NCBI RefSeq assembly: GCF_017901135.1
Contig: NZ_CP072801.1
Location: 3,686,501 to 3,750,500, forward strand
Length of the DNA stretch: 64,000 nt
DNA from: Thiothrix litoralis
GTDB taxonomy: Bacteria; Pseudomonadota; Gammaproteobacteria; Thiotrichales; Thiotrichaceae
Direction of reading: 5' to 3'
Position numbers and translations under genes: made by a program. The notes beneath the pieces were generated by a model that saw only the letters and a program-made list of their open reading frames with translations, searched no databases and was not told the origin of the DNA. Below are positions 15,994 through 24,592 of this stretch, in pieces. Positions within the stretch are counted from its first letter, which is position 1. Each line of letters starts with the position of its first letter.

Positions 15994-16779
15994 ATGGCTA
16001 CGATTAGCAGTACTGACCACACAATGGCGACAGAAACCCCACGTTTAAGCGTGCGGAAAGTCGATTCTGAAGCTTCCATGCGCTGGCTAAACGCCGGTAT
16101 CAAGGACTTCAAGGCATCACCGGGTGCAAGTATTGCCTATGGTATGATCTACGTCGTACTAGGGCTGGTGCTAGCTTGGCTGTCATGGTCAAACCCTATT
16201 TTCATTACTTCACTGGCAGCAGGTTTCCTGATTATCGGGCCGATTGTGGCGGTAGGCTTCTATTGCATGAGCCGCACACTGGAACAAGGCGGCAAACCAC
16301 ACTTCTCCCAAGGGCTGGATGGCTTGCGTTTCAATGGGGTCAGCCTGATCAATTTTGCTATGGTTCTCGGCGTGCTGATCGGCGTTTGGGCTGTCATTTC
16401 GGCTGTCACCGTCGCACTATTCTTCGATAACGTTACCGTCACCGACAGTGCGCTGGGTACTTTGATGGGTCATGAGCAATTTGTGCCGTTCCTGCTTGCC
16501 TGGATGCTGGGTGGTGCATTGATTGCTGTTGTTGCATTCTCCATCAGCGTGATCTCAGTCCCTTTGATCACTGACAAGAAAGTCGATTTCGTCACTGCCA
16601 TGATAACCAGTGTAAAAACCGTGATGGTAAACCCCGGTGTCATGCTGAGCTGGGCATTTATTCTGGCAACCTTGGTGTTTTTGGGCTTCATTTTCGGCTT
16701 TGTTGGCTTGGCGATTACCTTGCCGATTGCAGGCCATGCAAGCTGGCACGCTTACCGTGACCTGATCGAAACAGAATAA
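15994..16779 (+). CDS. DUF2189 membrane protein
   Basis: The 261-aa protein belongs to DUF2189, integral membrane proteins of unknown function with about six helices. Before the first helix it has the VRKVDSEASMRWLNAGIKD segment shared with the other two DUF2189 frames in the window. It ends with the conserved GHASWHAYRDLIE, like GHASWHAYRETVGE in the paralogue at 20952-21971. The ATG at 15994 has AAGGAGAG upstream; the frame opens earlier at 15964. It lies between the SCO-like gene and ctaB, so a link with the oxidase is likely. Confidence 0.85.
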   Translation: MATISSTDHTMATETPRLSVRKVDSEASMRWLNAGIKDFKASPGASIAYGMIYVVLGLVLAWLSWSNPIFITSLAAGFLIIGPIVAVGFYCMSRTLEQGGKPHFSQGLDGLRFNGVSLINFAMVLGVLIGVWAVISAVTVALFFDNVTVTDSALGTLMGHEQFVPFLLAWMLGGALIAVVAFSISVISVPLITDKKVDFVTAMITSVKTVMVNPGVMLSWAFILATLVFLGFIFGFVGLAITLPIAGHASWHAYRDLIETE

Positions 16780-16807
16780 GCCCATCCACTGACGTGAGTA
16801 CCGCCTT

Positions 16808-17704
16808 ATGATAAATGTCGCCGACCTTGATGCAGGAATGAACTGGAAAGCCTATCTCGGCTTGTGCAAACTCAAAGTGGTCAGCTTGATCGTGTTTACC
16901 GCTTTGGTCGGGATGTTACTGGCAACTCCCGATGTCGTGCCCTTCAGCACCCTGTTTTGGGGCTTGCTGGGCATTGGCTTGGGGGCTTCCTGCGGGGCTG
17001 CCATTAATCATATCGTCGACCAGAAAATTGACGCGGTGATGAAGCGCACCGAACACCGCCCCCTGCCGCAACACCAATTGAGCACAGCACAAGCCTTGGT
17101 GTTTGCGGTGGGCTTAGGCGTTCTGTCGATGTTTATTCTGGGGGTCATGGTCAACTGGCTGACAGCGGTGTTGACGCTGGCTTCCATGGTGGGCTACGCG
17201 GTGATTTACACCATGTACCTGAAACGTTCTACCCCGCACAATATCGTGCTGGGTGGCGCTGCCGGGGCTGCACCGCCGGTACTGGGCTGGACAGCCGTCA
17301 CCGGGGAATTGCACACCGACGCGCTGTTGCTGTTCCTGATCATCTTTATCTGGACACCGCCGCATTTCTGGCCACTAGCCATCAAACGTGTCGAAGATTA
17401 CCGCAAGGCAAGTGTGCCGATGTTGCCTGTGACCCACGGGATAGCGTTTACCAAACTCAATATCGTGCTGTATACGCTGATGCTGATCGCGGTGACGTTG
17501 ATGCCGTTTCTGACCCACATGAGTGGCGTACTGTATCTGGTGGCGGCTACCGTGCTGGGCGCTGGCTTCCTGTATCACGCTGTTATCTTGTACCGCACCG
17601 AAGGTGATCAACATGCGATGAAAACCTTCGGCTATTCGATTTTCTACCTGAGCGCCTTGTTCATTGCGCTGTTGGTGGATCATTATGCGGTGGCTTGGCT
17701 ATAA
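16808..17704 (+). CDS. ctaB: Protoheme IX farnesyltransferase (heme O synthase)
   Basis: CtaB attaches a farnesyl group to heme B to give heme O, the substrate of CtaA. The 298-aa UbiA-type prenyltransferase has about nine helices and the two aspartate-rich regions: INHIVDQKIDAVMKRTEHRPLP (written here in outline; NxxxDxxxD at about residues 62-70) and the later YTMYLKRSTPHN and IKRVEDYRKA. It closes the plus-strand oxidase assembly block. Confidence 0.96.
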   Translation: MINVADLDAGMNWKAYLGLCKLKVVSLIVFTALVGMLLATPDVVPFSTLFWGLLGIGLGASCGAAINHIVDQKIDAVMKRTEHRPLPQHQLSTAQALVFAVGLGVLSMFILGVMVNWLTAVLTLASMVGYAVIYTMYLKRSTPHNIVLGGAAGAAPPVLGWTAVTGELHTDALLLFLIIFIWTPPHFWPLAIKRVEDYRKASVPMLPVTHGIAFTKLNIVLYTLMLIAVTLMPFLTHMSGVLYLVAATVLGAGFLYHAVILYRTEGDQHAMKTFGYSIFYLSALFIALLVDHYAVAWL

Positions 17705-17709
17705 CATCC

Positions 17710-17726
17710 CGTTTACTGGGTAAACG
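17710..17726. terminator. Small hairpin after ctaB
   Basis: CGTTTAC and GTAAACG pair with a 3-nt loop 6 bp after the ctaB stop. There is no clear T-run, so termination would be weak. Confidence 0.3.
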
Positions 17727-17777
17727 AGTGCTTGTGCTACAATGAAAGCATCATCCAGAGACAGCAAGCTGCCGCAC

Positions 17778-19568
17778 ATGCTTAAATTTCCTTATGCAAT
17801 CAGTGATTTCTACACCCTGCGCACCCAAGGCTACCGTTACCTTGACCGCACGGCAGCCATTCCCACATTGGAGGATGCTGGTAAACAACTGGTCTTCCTG
17901 CGCCCGCGCCGTTTCGGTAAATCATTGTTGCTGTCGATGCTTGCCCATTATTACGACATCAACATGGCGGGGGAATTTGATGCCTTATTCGGTGATCTAG
18001 CCATAGGCAATGACCCTACACCAGAACACAACCAATACCTGATCCTGCGTTTCGACTTTTCCAAGGTATCGGCTAAAGGCGATATTGAGGCAATACAACA
18101 CAGTTTGTTCACTCACCTCAATCAGGCGACTCTGGACTTTACCCAACGTTACCAGCACCTGCTGAAATACCCGGTGAATGTCATGGAGGACGCGCTCGGC
18201 TCACTGCAATCGCTGGTGGATGTGGTCAAAAACAGCGGGCAAAGCATCTATGTGTTGATTGACGAATACGACAATTTTGCCAATGAAGTGCTGGTACATG
18301 ACGTTGGCAACTGGCAACGTTATTACGACTTGCTGGAAAGCGAAGGTATCGTTAAAACCCTGTTCAAAATTATCAAGGCGGGGGCATCAGAAGGCAAAAT
18401 CGCACGGGTATTCATCACCGGTGTATCGCCGCTGGTATTGAGTGAGATGACCAGCGGGTACAATGTCGCTACCAGCATTTATCTGGAACCCCGTTTTAAC
18501 ACGCTATGCGGCATCACCCATGTGGAATTGGCAGGCTTGGTTGAGGAAGTTTTGCAAGACTGTGGACAGGATGCCGTACAACAAACCAGCGTGCTGGAAA
18601 CGATGAAACAGTTTTATAACGGCTACCGTTTCTGCGAACAGCCTGACAGTGCGTTGCTCTATAACCCGACACTGGCCTTCTATTTCTTGCGCCATTACCA
18701 GCAAGCGTGCAGCCCTCCACGCAAAATGCTGGATGGTAATCTGGCCATGGATGCCAGCCGTATCCGCTACATTGCCAACCTGCCGGATGGGGCAAGCGTG
18801 ATTGGCAATATCCTTGATGAACAGAATCCGGTAGTGCTGCCCTATCTGGAAAATCAGTTTGGCATCGAGCAACTGCACAAGCTGCAACACGATGCGCGTT
18901 ACATGGTGTCTCTGCTGTATTTCTTCGGCGTCTTGACCATCGGTGGTTTGGCAGGTGAATTGGACGAACTGCGGCTGGATGTCCCTAACCGGGTCATTTA
19001 TGCCTTGTACGTGGAAGCGTTGCGGGAAAAGGCATTGCCAGACCTCGCTGACCGCCGCCAAGTGGAAGGGCTTGCCAAGCAATTCTACCAAACCGCCGAT
19101 TTACAACCCTTGGCGCATTACCTCGAAAGCAGCTATTTCAGCGTCTTCAACAACCGTGATTACCGCTGGGACAACGAGCTGACCATCAAAACCGCCTTCA
19201 TGAGCCTGCTGTTTGACGACACCTACTACATCATGGATTCGGAAGCAGCACTCAAACGGCGTTACGCCGATTTGCTGATGATTATCCGCCCCGACATGCG
19301 CCGCCTTGACGCGCTCAAAGACATCGTGATCGAGTTCAAATACCTGTCATTGGCGGATTTAGGGCTGACAGCGGAAGGGGTGCGCGGGCAAAGCCGCGAG
19401 GCATTGCAGCAACTGCCCGCCGTGCAAACCGCTTTGCAGGCAGCCTTGCGGCAATTGCGTGATTACCAACAGGTGTTGGTGGAAAAGTACCGCGAGCCGC
19501 AGCGCTTGCACTGCCTCGCTGTCGTGGCCTTGGGGTTTGAACGGCTGATATGGGTAACGCTGGGATGA
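17778..19568 (+). CDS. AAA-ATPase-like protein with C-terminal PD-(D/E)XK nuclease domain
   Basis: The 596-aa protein matches the AAA-ATPase-like/DUF1703 family: the N-terminal FPYAISDFYTLRTQGYRYLDR segment, a P-loop in RPRRFGKSLLLSM (about residues 45-57), Walker B in YVLIDEYDNF (about 158-167), and a C-terminal nuclease-like region with YADLLMIIRPD and IVIEFKYLS (D..ExK arrangement). These proteins are numerous in some Bacteroidetes and gammaproteobacteria; the function is unknown, and they are often thought to act on nucleic acid. The start at 17778 matches family N-termini; 17742 is possible. It interrupts the oxidase region and is not clearly related to it. Confidence 0.82.
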   Translation: MLKFPYAISDFYTLRTQGYRYLDRTAAIPTLEDAGKQLVFLRPRRFGKSLLLSMLAHYYDINMAGEFDALFGDLAIGNDPTPEHNQYLILRFDFSKVSAKGDIEAIQHSLFTHLNQATLDFTQRYQHLLKYPVNVMEDALGSLQSLVDVVKNSGQSIYVLIDEYDNFANEVLVHDVGNWQRYYDLLESEGIVKTLFKIIKAGASEGKIARVFITGVSPLVLSEMTSGYNVATSIYLEPRFNTLCGITHVELAGLVEEVLQDCGQDAVQQTSVLETMKQFYNGYRFCEQPDSALLYNPTLAFYFLRHYQQACSPPRKMLDGNLAMDASRIRYIANLPDGASVIGNILDEQNPVVLPYLENQFGIEQLHKLQHDARYMVSLLYFFGVLTIGGLAGELDELRLDVPNRVIYALYVEALREKALPDLADRRQVEGLAKQFYQTADLQPLAHYLESSYFSVFNNRDYRWDNELTIKTAFMSLLFDDTYYIMDSEAALKRRYADLLMIIRPDMRRLDALKDIVIEFKYLSLADLGLTAEGVRGQSREALQQLPAVQTALQAALRQLRDYQQVLVEKYREPQRLHCLAVVALGFERLIWVTLG

Positions 19569-19576
19569 GTGCTCCC

Positions 19577-20911
19577 TTATCTCGGCTTTCCATACATCGC
19601 CCGCAACAACACCACCACAAAAATGCCCCCGCCAATAATGGCAATCAACCCACCCAGCCCCATCATCCCCATGCCGAGGATTTGGGGAAGGTCGTGCAAG
19701 CCTTGCGCCGCCCCCGCTGTCTTGCGCTGCACCCCGTAACCCCCCGACCATGCCAGCCCCAAAATGTGGATCAACTGCCCGCCCCCGTAAATAAGCGGCT
19801 GCCATGCTGCCCACTGTGAGGTCGCAGGCTGAAACCCCAAACGTGGCAAGCAGTAATACGTCAAACCCATGAATGCCAGTGTCACCCCCACGATCGAACC
19901 GTGATAATGCGCCGGAATCACCACATTCACCCCGTGGATCAGAAAACCAATAATACCGCCCGCCGCAAACAACCCAATGGAAGCCCACAAAGCATTGCGT
20001 AACGGACGCAACCCCGGCGTCACTCCCCGCGCCCGCAACACAGCCCACACCACCACCAAACCCAAAGGCAAGGAAGTCAGCCCGCCGTATTGCATCAAAT
20101 GGGTAAACGCCGCCCGAAATTCTGCCGACACCACGTCGTATTGCACATAAATAAACGGCACGACCAGCACCGGCAACACCATCACCCCGAACAAGCCAAA
20201 CGCCCAACGCTGCGGCAAATGCACCGGCATTCCCGACGCTTGCGCCAACCACAACCACGCCACCATCAGCAAAATCGTATGGGTAAACTGCAAAGTATGC
20301 CCCGCCCCCCAAAACAGCAACTCATAAAACGCCTGCCCACTGTAACCATCAGGCAGATTCACCCCGGTAAACAACAAAGCCAGCACCGCCGCCGCTGCCG
20401 CCACAATACTCAGGTAAATACCAAAACCCGCGACACTCTGATGCCGCGCCACCATCAAGGAACGGATAATCAACCAAGTAAACCCAACGCCAAACACCCC
20501 CAACCCCACCAAAAACACGGGCTGCTGCAACACGGGCACGTAATTGTTCAACAGCGGATGACCATCCCCCGTAAACGGCGACACCACGATCAGCAAGGTT
20601 CCCAGCGCCGTCACCGCCAGAATGCTGTTATCCCACCACGGCTGGCGGATCTCGCTATTCGCCGTCCACAGCACCCCTGCAAACGCCAGAAACCACACCA
20701 ACACCGACAGCACCACATGCACCACCAACGCCGTGTGGAAAAAGTCCAACCAAGGAATGACATCCTGCACCGCAGGCGTGCGTGACATCACCAGCAGCAG
20801 GGAAAAAATCCCGGCTGCCAGCAACGCAAAAATCCCCAATTTCAACCAGTTTGCCGCAAGGGTGCGAGCATGACCCTGAGGGTCGGGTAAAGTGAAAACG
20901 GTGTGGCTCAT
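19577..20911 (-). CDS. Divergent heme-copper-oxidase-like subunit I, 12 helices
   Basis: The 444-aa membrane protein resembles the COX1/CcoN/NorB superfamily. Histidine positions that fit are DFFHTALVVH (low-spin heme ligand region, helix II), FWGAGHTLQFTH (matches the WGHN/GHPE CuB helix) and IPAHYHGSIVG followed by YYCLPRLG (HxH heme ligands, as in CcoN HVHSG..YYLVPRL). The usual adjacent HH pair of the CuB site is not found; the equivalent region has FTHLMQYGG with one histidine. No subunit II, ccoO or norC lies beside it. It could be a nitric oxide reductase-like or sensor/assembly paralogue rather than a terminal oxidase. Confidence 0.7.
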   Translation of the reverse strand: MSHTVFTLPDPQGHARTLAANWLKLGIFALLAAGIFSLLLVMSRTPAVQDVIPWLDFFHTALVVHVVLSVLVWFLAFAGVLWTANSEIRQPWWDNSILAVTALGTLLIVVSPFTGDGHPLLNNYVPVLQQPVFLVGLGVFGVGFTWLIIRSLMVARHQSVAGFGIYLSIVAAAAAVLALLFTGVNLPDGYSGQAFYELLFWGAGHTLQFTHTILLMVAWLWLAQASGMPVHLPQRWAFGLFGVMVLPVLVVPFIYVQYDVVSAEFRAAFTHLMQYGGLTSLPLGLVVVWAVLRARGVTPGLRPLRNALWASIGLFAAGGIIGFLIHGVNVVIPAHYHGSIVGVTLAFMGLTYYCLPRLGFQPATSQWAAWQPLIYGGGQLIHILGLAWSGGYGVQRKTAGAAQGLHDLPQILGMGMMGLGGLIAIIGGGIFVVVLLRAMYGKPR

Positions 20912-20951
20912 ACGTTACCTTGTAAACATCCAACATTACCCGGCGCAGGCA

Positions 20952-21971
20952 CTATTCCCCCACCGTCTCGCGATAAGCGTGCCAACTGGCATGACCGATC
21001 AGCGGCAATGTTACCGCCAAGCCAATGAAAAACGTAGCCATACCCAACAGAATCATGGTCGCAATAATCGCCGCCCAACGCATCATCACCACGGGATTGC
21101 GGTAAACTGCCCGAATACTGGTCACTACCGCCGTCATGACCCCGACCTGACGGTGTGCAATAAACGGCACAGTTACCACACTGATCGCAAACGCCACCAC
21201 TGCCAGCGAAAAACCCGCCACCACAAACGTCGCAATGAATGGCAGGAAATTCGCATTCCCCACCAACGTTTCCCAGCCCCCACTCACCAAGCCAGAATGA
21301 TCAAAAAACAAACCAAACAACATCGCAATCAGCCGCGCCCACACCACCAGCAGCACCAGCAAAATTACCCCGGCAGTCAAAGTATCCGTCATACGATGGC
21401 TTGCCAGCGGAATCGACACAATCGCCACCGCCGAGGCCAACAAACCCATAATCAACCCACCGAGCACAAAGACCGCAAAAAACGGCAAAGACTCGCGCCC
21501 ATCCAGCAACACCCCCAGACTCCCCGTCACCAAAGGGTTATCCCCGAAAAACAGGTTAATAATCCCCGTCGTCACCACCGCCCACACCAGCATAACCGCC
21601 CCCAGTATCAAGCCAAACTGGATCAGCTTGATCGTACTGAAACGCGCATTCGACAAAGCGTGTAACAACGAGGGTGTTTGGCCTTCCTCAATGCGCTGGC
21701 TCATGTCATACAAACCCACTGCCGCCAGCGGCCCCACCAGCATAAAACTGGAAAGCAGCAGCAAAGCAAACAAAGGGTTAGCAGGGCCAAGCTGGATCAT
21801 CAACAGACCCGCGATCACAAACACCAAACCGTAGGTAATACTGGCAACCGGCCTGACTCTCAAATCATCCCAGCCTTTGCCTAGCCAACGCAGCGGAGCG
21901 CTGCTGTCAAGTCGCCGAACAAGCGGCGCAGGTTCATCAATAACCTCAGGATCACTTACACTAAATGCCAT
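20952..21971 (-). CDS. DUF2189 membrane protein, enlarged
   Basis: At 339 aa this is the longest DUF2189 copy here, with two tandem blocks of helices in the middle (a GVLLDGRESLPFF segment and a later VGNANFLPF segment look like repeats of the same loop). The N-terminal RRLDSSAPLRWLGKGWDDLR and C-terminal GHASWHAYRETVGE align with the 15994-16779 copy. AGGAGGAAACG precedes the ATG. It is transcribed with the heme-copper-like gene 40 bp downstream, and divergently from sco. Confidence 0.85.
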   Translation of the reverse strand: MAFSVSDPEVIDEPAPLVRRLDSSAPLRWLGKGWDDLRVRPVASITYGLVFVIAGLLMIQLGPANPLFALLLLSSFMLVGPLAAVGLYDMSQRIEEGQTPSLLHALSNARFSTIKLIQFGLILGAVMLVWAVVTTGIINLFFGDNPLVTGSLGVLLDGRESLPFFAVFVLGGLIMGLLASAVAIVSIPLASHRMTDTLTAGVILLVLLVVWARLIAMLFGLFFDHSGLVSGGWETLVGNANFLPFIATFVVAGFSLAVVAFAISVVTVPFIAHRQVGVMTAVVTSIRAVYRNPVVMMRWAAIIATMILLGMATFFIGLAVTLPLIGHASWHAYRETVGE

Positions 21972-22021
21972 AACGTTTCCTCCTCAGGATAATTCCCCCC
22001 GAAGATAAACCTTTAGACCAA

Positions 22022-22072
22022 TACCTGATGAAGCACCTAAATACCTGATAAACAATAAGGAATTATCAGGTA
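22022..22072. promoter_or_regulatory. Three TACCTGAT sites between DUF2189 and sco
   Basis: TACCTGAT occurs at 22022-22029, TACCTGATAA at 22042-22051, and the reverse complement TTATCAGGTA at 22063-22072. The last two form a 10-bp perfect inverted repeat with an 11-nt spacer; the first is a 20-bp-spaced direct copy. The site lies in the divergent promoter region and could control both genes. A dimeric redox regulator is plausible. Confidence 0.5.
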
Positions 22073-22111
22073 CTATATGCTTTATTGACACCCCATGCCG
22101 GAGACACCCTC

Positions 22112-22720
22112 TTGAAAAAAACACCCATCCTGATTGCTTTACTGGCCTTCGCGGTCGGTATTGTTAGCGCCCAATACCTGCTCAGATCCAGCAGCAGCGC
22201 CCCCGCTGCGGCGGCTGGCACACGCGTACCCGTGGTGGCAGGCCAGTTTGGTGGCGATTTCACCCTGACGCAAAACGGTAAACCCGTCAAACTCAGTGAT
22301 TTCACTGGCAAAGTTGCGGTGTTGTATTTTGGCTATGCCTCCTGCCCCGACATTTGCCCCACCACACTCGCTATTATCAGCGCTGGCCTGCGCGAACTTT
22401 CCCCCGCAGAACTGGCGCAAGTGCAGCCCGTGTTTATCAGCGTAGACCCGGAGCGCGACAGCGGTGAGAAACTCATGGCCTATGCGCAACACTTTCACCC
22501 CGGCTTTACAGGCATCACCGGCACAGCGGCAGAAGTGCAGCAAGCAGCCCGCCAGTACGGGGCGTTTTTTGCCAAAGCGCCCAGCAATTCAGCGATGGGC
22601 TATACGGTCGACCACACTTCCAACACTTATTTGATCAGCAAGGATGGCAAGTTTGTCAGCATCTTGCCGCATGACATGACACCAGCATCGGTGGCGACCG
22701 GTATCCGTCAGGAATTGTGA
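22112..22720 (+). CDS. SCO1/SenC copper chaperone
   Basis: The 202-aa membrane-anchored protein has the SCO copper site: CPDIC in YASCPDICPTTLA (about residues 79-83) and the distal histidine in YTVDHTSNTYLI (about 172). SCO proteins load copper on the CuA site of oxidase subunit II in the periplasm. The TTG at 22112 (LKKTPILIALLAF) is preferred because GGAGA lies 8 nt upstream and it begins right at the signal anchor; the frame is open back to 22085. Transcription ends at the strong hairpin just downstream. Confidence 0.92.
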   Translation: MKKTPILIALLAFAVGIVSAQYLLRSSSSAPAAAAGTRVPVVAGQFGGDFTLTQNGKPVKLSDFTGKVAVLYFGYASCPDICPTTLAIISAGLRELSPAELAQVQPVFISVDPERDSGEKLMAYAQHFHPGFTGITGTAAEVQQAARQYGAFFAKAPSNSAMGYTVDHTSNTYLISKDGKFVSILPHDMTPASVATGIRQEL

Positions 22721-22724
22721 AAAC

Positions 22725-22779
22725 CTCACGTATGCAGTAAAAAGCCGGGACAAGCCCGGCTTTTTACTGCATACGTGAG
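22725..22779. terminator. Bidirectional terminator, 25-bp perfect stem
   Basis: Arms at 22725-22749 and 22755-22779 are perfect reverse complements with a 5-nt loop (ACAAG). Each GC-rich stem core (AAAAAGCCGGG/CCCGGCTTTTT) carries A/T runs on both sides, so it can serve sco and the convergent sodB. Confidence 0.9.
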
Positions 22780-22787
22780 ACTAACGC

Positions 22788-23372
22788 TTACGCGAAGTTC
22801 TTCGCTGCAAAATCCCAGTTCGCCAGTGAGTTCAGGAAGGTTTCCACGAACTTAGGGCGCAGGTTGCGGTAGTCGATGTAGTAAGCATGTTCCCACACGT
22901 CAACGCACAGCAGCGCCGTGTCGCCAGTGGTCAAAGGTGTGCCAGCAGCACCCATGTTGACGATTTCCACAGAACCGTCCGCTTTTTTCACCAACCAAGT
23001 CCACGCAGAACCGAAGTTGCCAACCGCTGACGCGGTGAAGGCTTTCTTGAATTCGTCGAAAGAACCCCATTTCGCATCAATCGCCGCAGCCAGTGCGCCT
23101 GTGGGTGCGCCGCCGCCGTTTGGCTTCAGGCAGTTCCAGAAAAAGGTGTGGTTCCAAACTTGTGCTGCATTGTTGTAAACGCCGCCTGCTGGAGCCGCTT
23201 TCACGATCTCTTCCAGACTCATGTTTTCAAACTGAGTGCCCGGAATCAGGTTGTTCAGGTTGGTGACATAAGCGTTATGGTGCTTGTCGTGGTGGAATTC
23301 CAGCGTTTCAGCCGACATGTGTGGGGCAAGTGCGTCTTTTGCGAAAGGCAGTTCTGGCAATGTATGAGCCAT
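22788..23372 (-). CDS. sodB: Superoxide dismutase [Fe]
   Basis: The 194-aa cytosolic enzyme converts superoxide to oxygen and peroxide. Metal ligands are the histidine in LEFHHDKHH (about residue 27), the histidine in [12 protein letters not shown] (about 75), and the aspartate and histidine in [13 protein letters not shown] (about 158 and 162). GSAWTWL and the glutamine-containing [13 protein letters not shown] are the iron-type signature. GAGGAGTAAC precedes the ATG. It shares a terminator with sco. Confidence 0.96.
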   Translation of the reverse strand: MAHTLPELPFAKDALAPHMSAETLEFHHDKHHNAYVTNLNNLIPGTQFENMSLEEIVKAAPAGGVYNNAAQVWNHTFFWNCLKPNGGGAPTGALAAAIDAKWGSFDEFKKAFTASAVGNFGSAWTWLVKKADGSVEIVNMGAAGTPLTTGDTALLCVDVWEHAYYIDYRNLRPKFVETFLNSLANWDFAAKNFA

Positions 23373-23482
23373 GAGTTGTTACTCCTCTGATGGTTAAGAT
23401 TTTTGGTCAGGGCGTAAGATAGGCCATTTTGGGGCAAGCGTGCAATAAGCCTGTGTTCGCTTGATGAATTGTCAACGCCCGT

Positions 23483-24592
23483 TCATTCGTAACCGGACAT
23501 CTCCAGATAGCCCTGCCCGAGCAATTTACCGCTAGCAACATCGCGGATATTCACCGCGCCTTCCCAATAGGTAATCCCCGTCTGCATCAACTGATCATCC
23601 ACCAACGCTTCAATGCGCACATGCTGCCCCTGCTGTGGCAAATGCATTTCCCACGCCACCGGATATTTCACGCCGCTGTGCGCCTGCCAGTAACGTAATG
23701 GCTTCAGCGTCACATCCTCCCGCCCCAGCGTTTGCGCCGTACCATCCGGCAACACCCACTTGCCCGCACTGTGCGGATCGGTTGCCCCTGACTTATTGCG
23801 CAGCCGATAAAACATCAGGTCATGCCCATCCTCCCATTGCAGCGAAAACCAGTCCCACCCCGCCTGATCCTTACCCAGAGCACTGGTGCTCCATTCCCGA
23901 TCCAGCCACGACTCGCCGGTGACGATGAAACGCTGCCCATCGCGGTAGATTTCACCCAAAGTCTGCAAGCGCGTCAGCGAGTAATAATACGAAGCATTGC
24001 CCGCCTCACTGCTTTTCTGGCTCAAGCCTTGATTGCCTTGCAACACGGGCTGCTTTTGCGGGCGTAACTGCAAATTCAGGGTGAAATCCTTAGCCTTCAA
24101 CGCAATTGCCCACGGAAATTCCCCCGCACCATCGCCGACGATCTGCCAATCTTCCAGCCACACCCGGAACGGTTGCAACGACTGCCCCGCCAAACCCAGC
24201 GCTCCCCGCGCAAACCGCTGGTCGTGCAAATGCTCGCCGGTTTGCACATCGGTCAGCGCCACATGCGCCATCCACACCTGATTCGTTGCCCATGCAGACT
24301 GACTCGCGGGCTTGTCCGGCGAGAGCGCAATGCGGAACAGCGTGACCTGATAACCAAACTGTCGCCCCGAGTCAGTATGCACATTCCCGGTCACATACCA
24401 CCATTCATTGCGGAAATCCGGGTGTGCCGCGTGGTCTTGCGGAAACTGAAAAGTTCGTGGGGCAAGCGCACGGGTGAAACCGGCATCGGCCACCCCGCCC
24501 AACGCCGCATTCAGATCAAGTGCCGCCGGTTCGGGTGTTTTGCTACACCCCGCCAACAGCAACATAACCAATAGAACAAGCCTAACGCCCAT
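23483..24592 (-). CDS. AttH/CrtC-like lipocalin-fold lipoprotein
   Basis: The 369-aa protein begins at 24592 with a lipoprotein signal (LVMLLLAGCSK, lipobox LAGC). It then shows the AttH/carotenoid-hydratase-like layout: FPQDHAAHPDFRNEWWYVTGN near the N-terminus, YYYSLTRLQTLGEI, SWLDREWSTSALG and WDWFSLQWEDGHDLMFYRLR. Such proteins are usually encoded beside FtsX-like ABC permeases, as here, where the start overlaps the permease end by 11 bp. Substrate binding of a lipid or hydrophobic compound at the membrane is inferred. The frame extends far upstream of 24592 only because it overlaps the permease gene. Confidence 0.87.
   Translation of the reverse strand: MGVRLVLLVMLLLAGCSKTPEPAALDLNAALGGVADAGFTRALAPRTFQFPQDHAAHPDFRNEWWYVTGNVHTDSGRQFGYQVTLFRIALSPDKPASQSAWATNQVWMAHVALTDVQTGEHLHDQRFARGALGLAGQSLQPFRVWLEDWQIVGDGAGEFPWAIALKAKDFTLNLQLRPQKQPVLQGNQGLSQKSSEAGNASYYYSLTRLQTLGEIYRDGQRFIVTGESWLDREWSTSALGKDQAGWDWFSLQWEDGHDLMFYRLRNKSGATDPHSAGKWVLPDGTAQTLGREDVTLKPLRYWQAHSGVKYPVAWEMHLPQQGQHVRIEALVDDQLMQTGITYWEGAVNIRDVASGKLLGQGYLEMSGYE

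Noticed and set aside
20090-21665. Long plus-strand frames (231 and 257 aa) antisense to the heme-copper-like and DUF2189 genes
   Set aside because: They are rich in His, Arg, Gln and Pro, a sign of reading a GC-rich gene in the wrong frame, and the minus strand holds clear membrane proteins.
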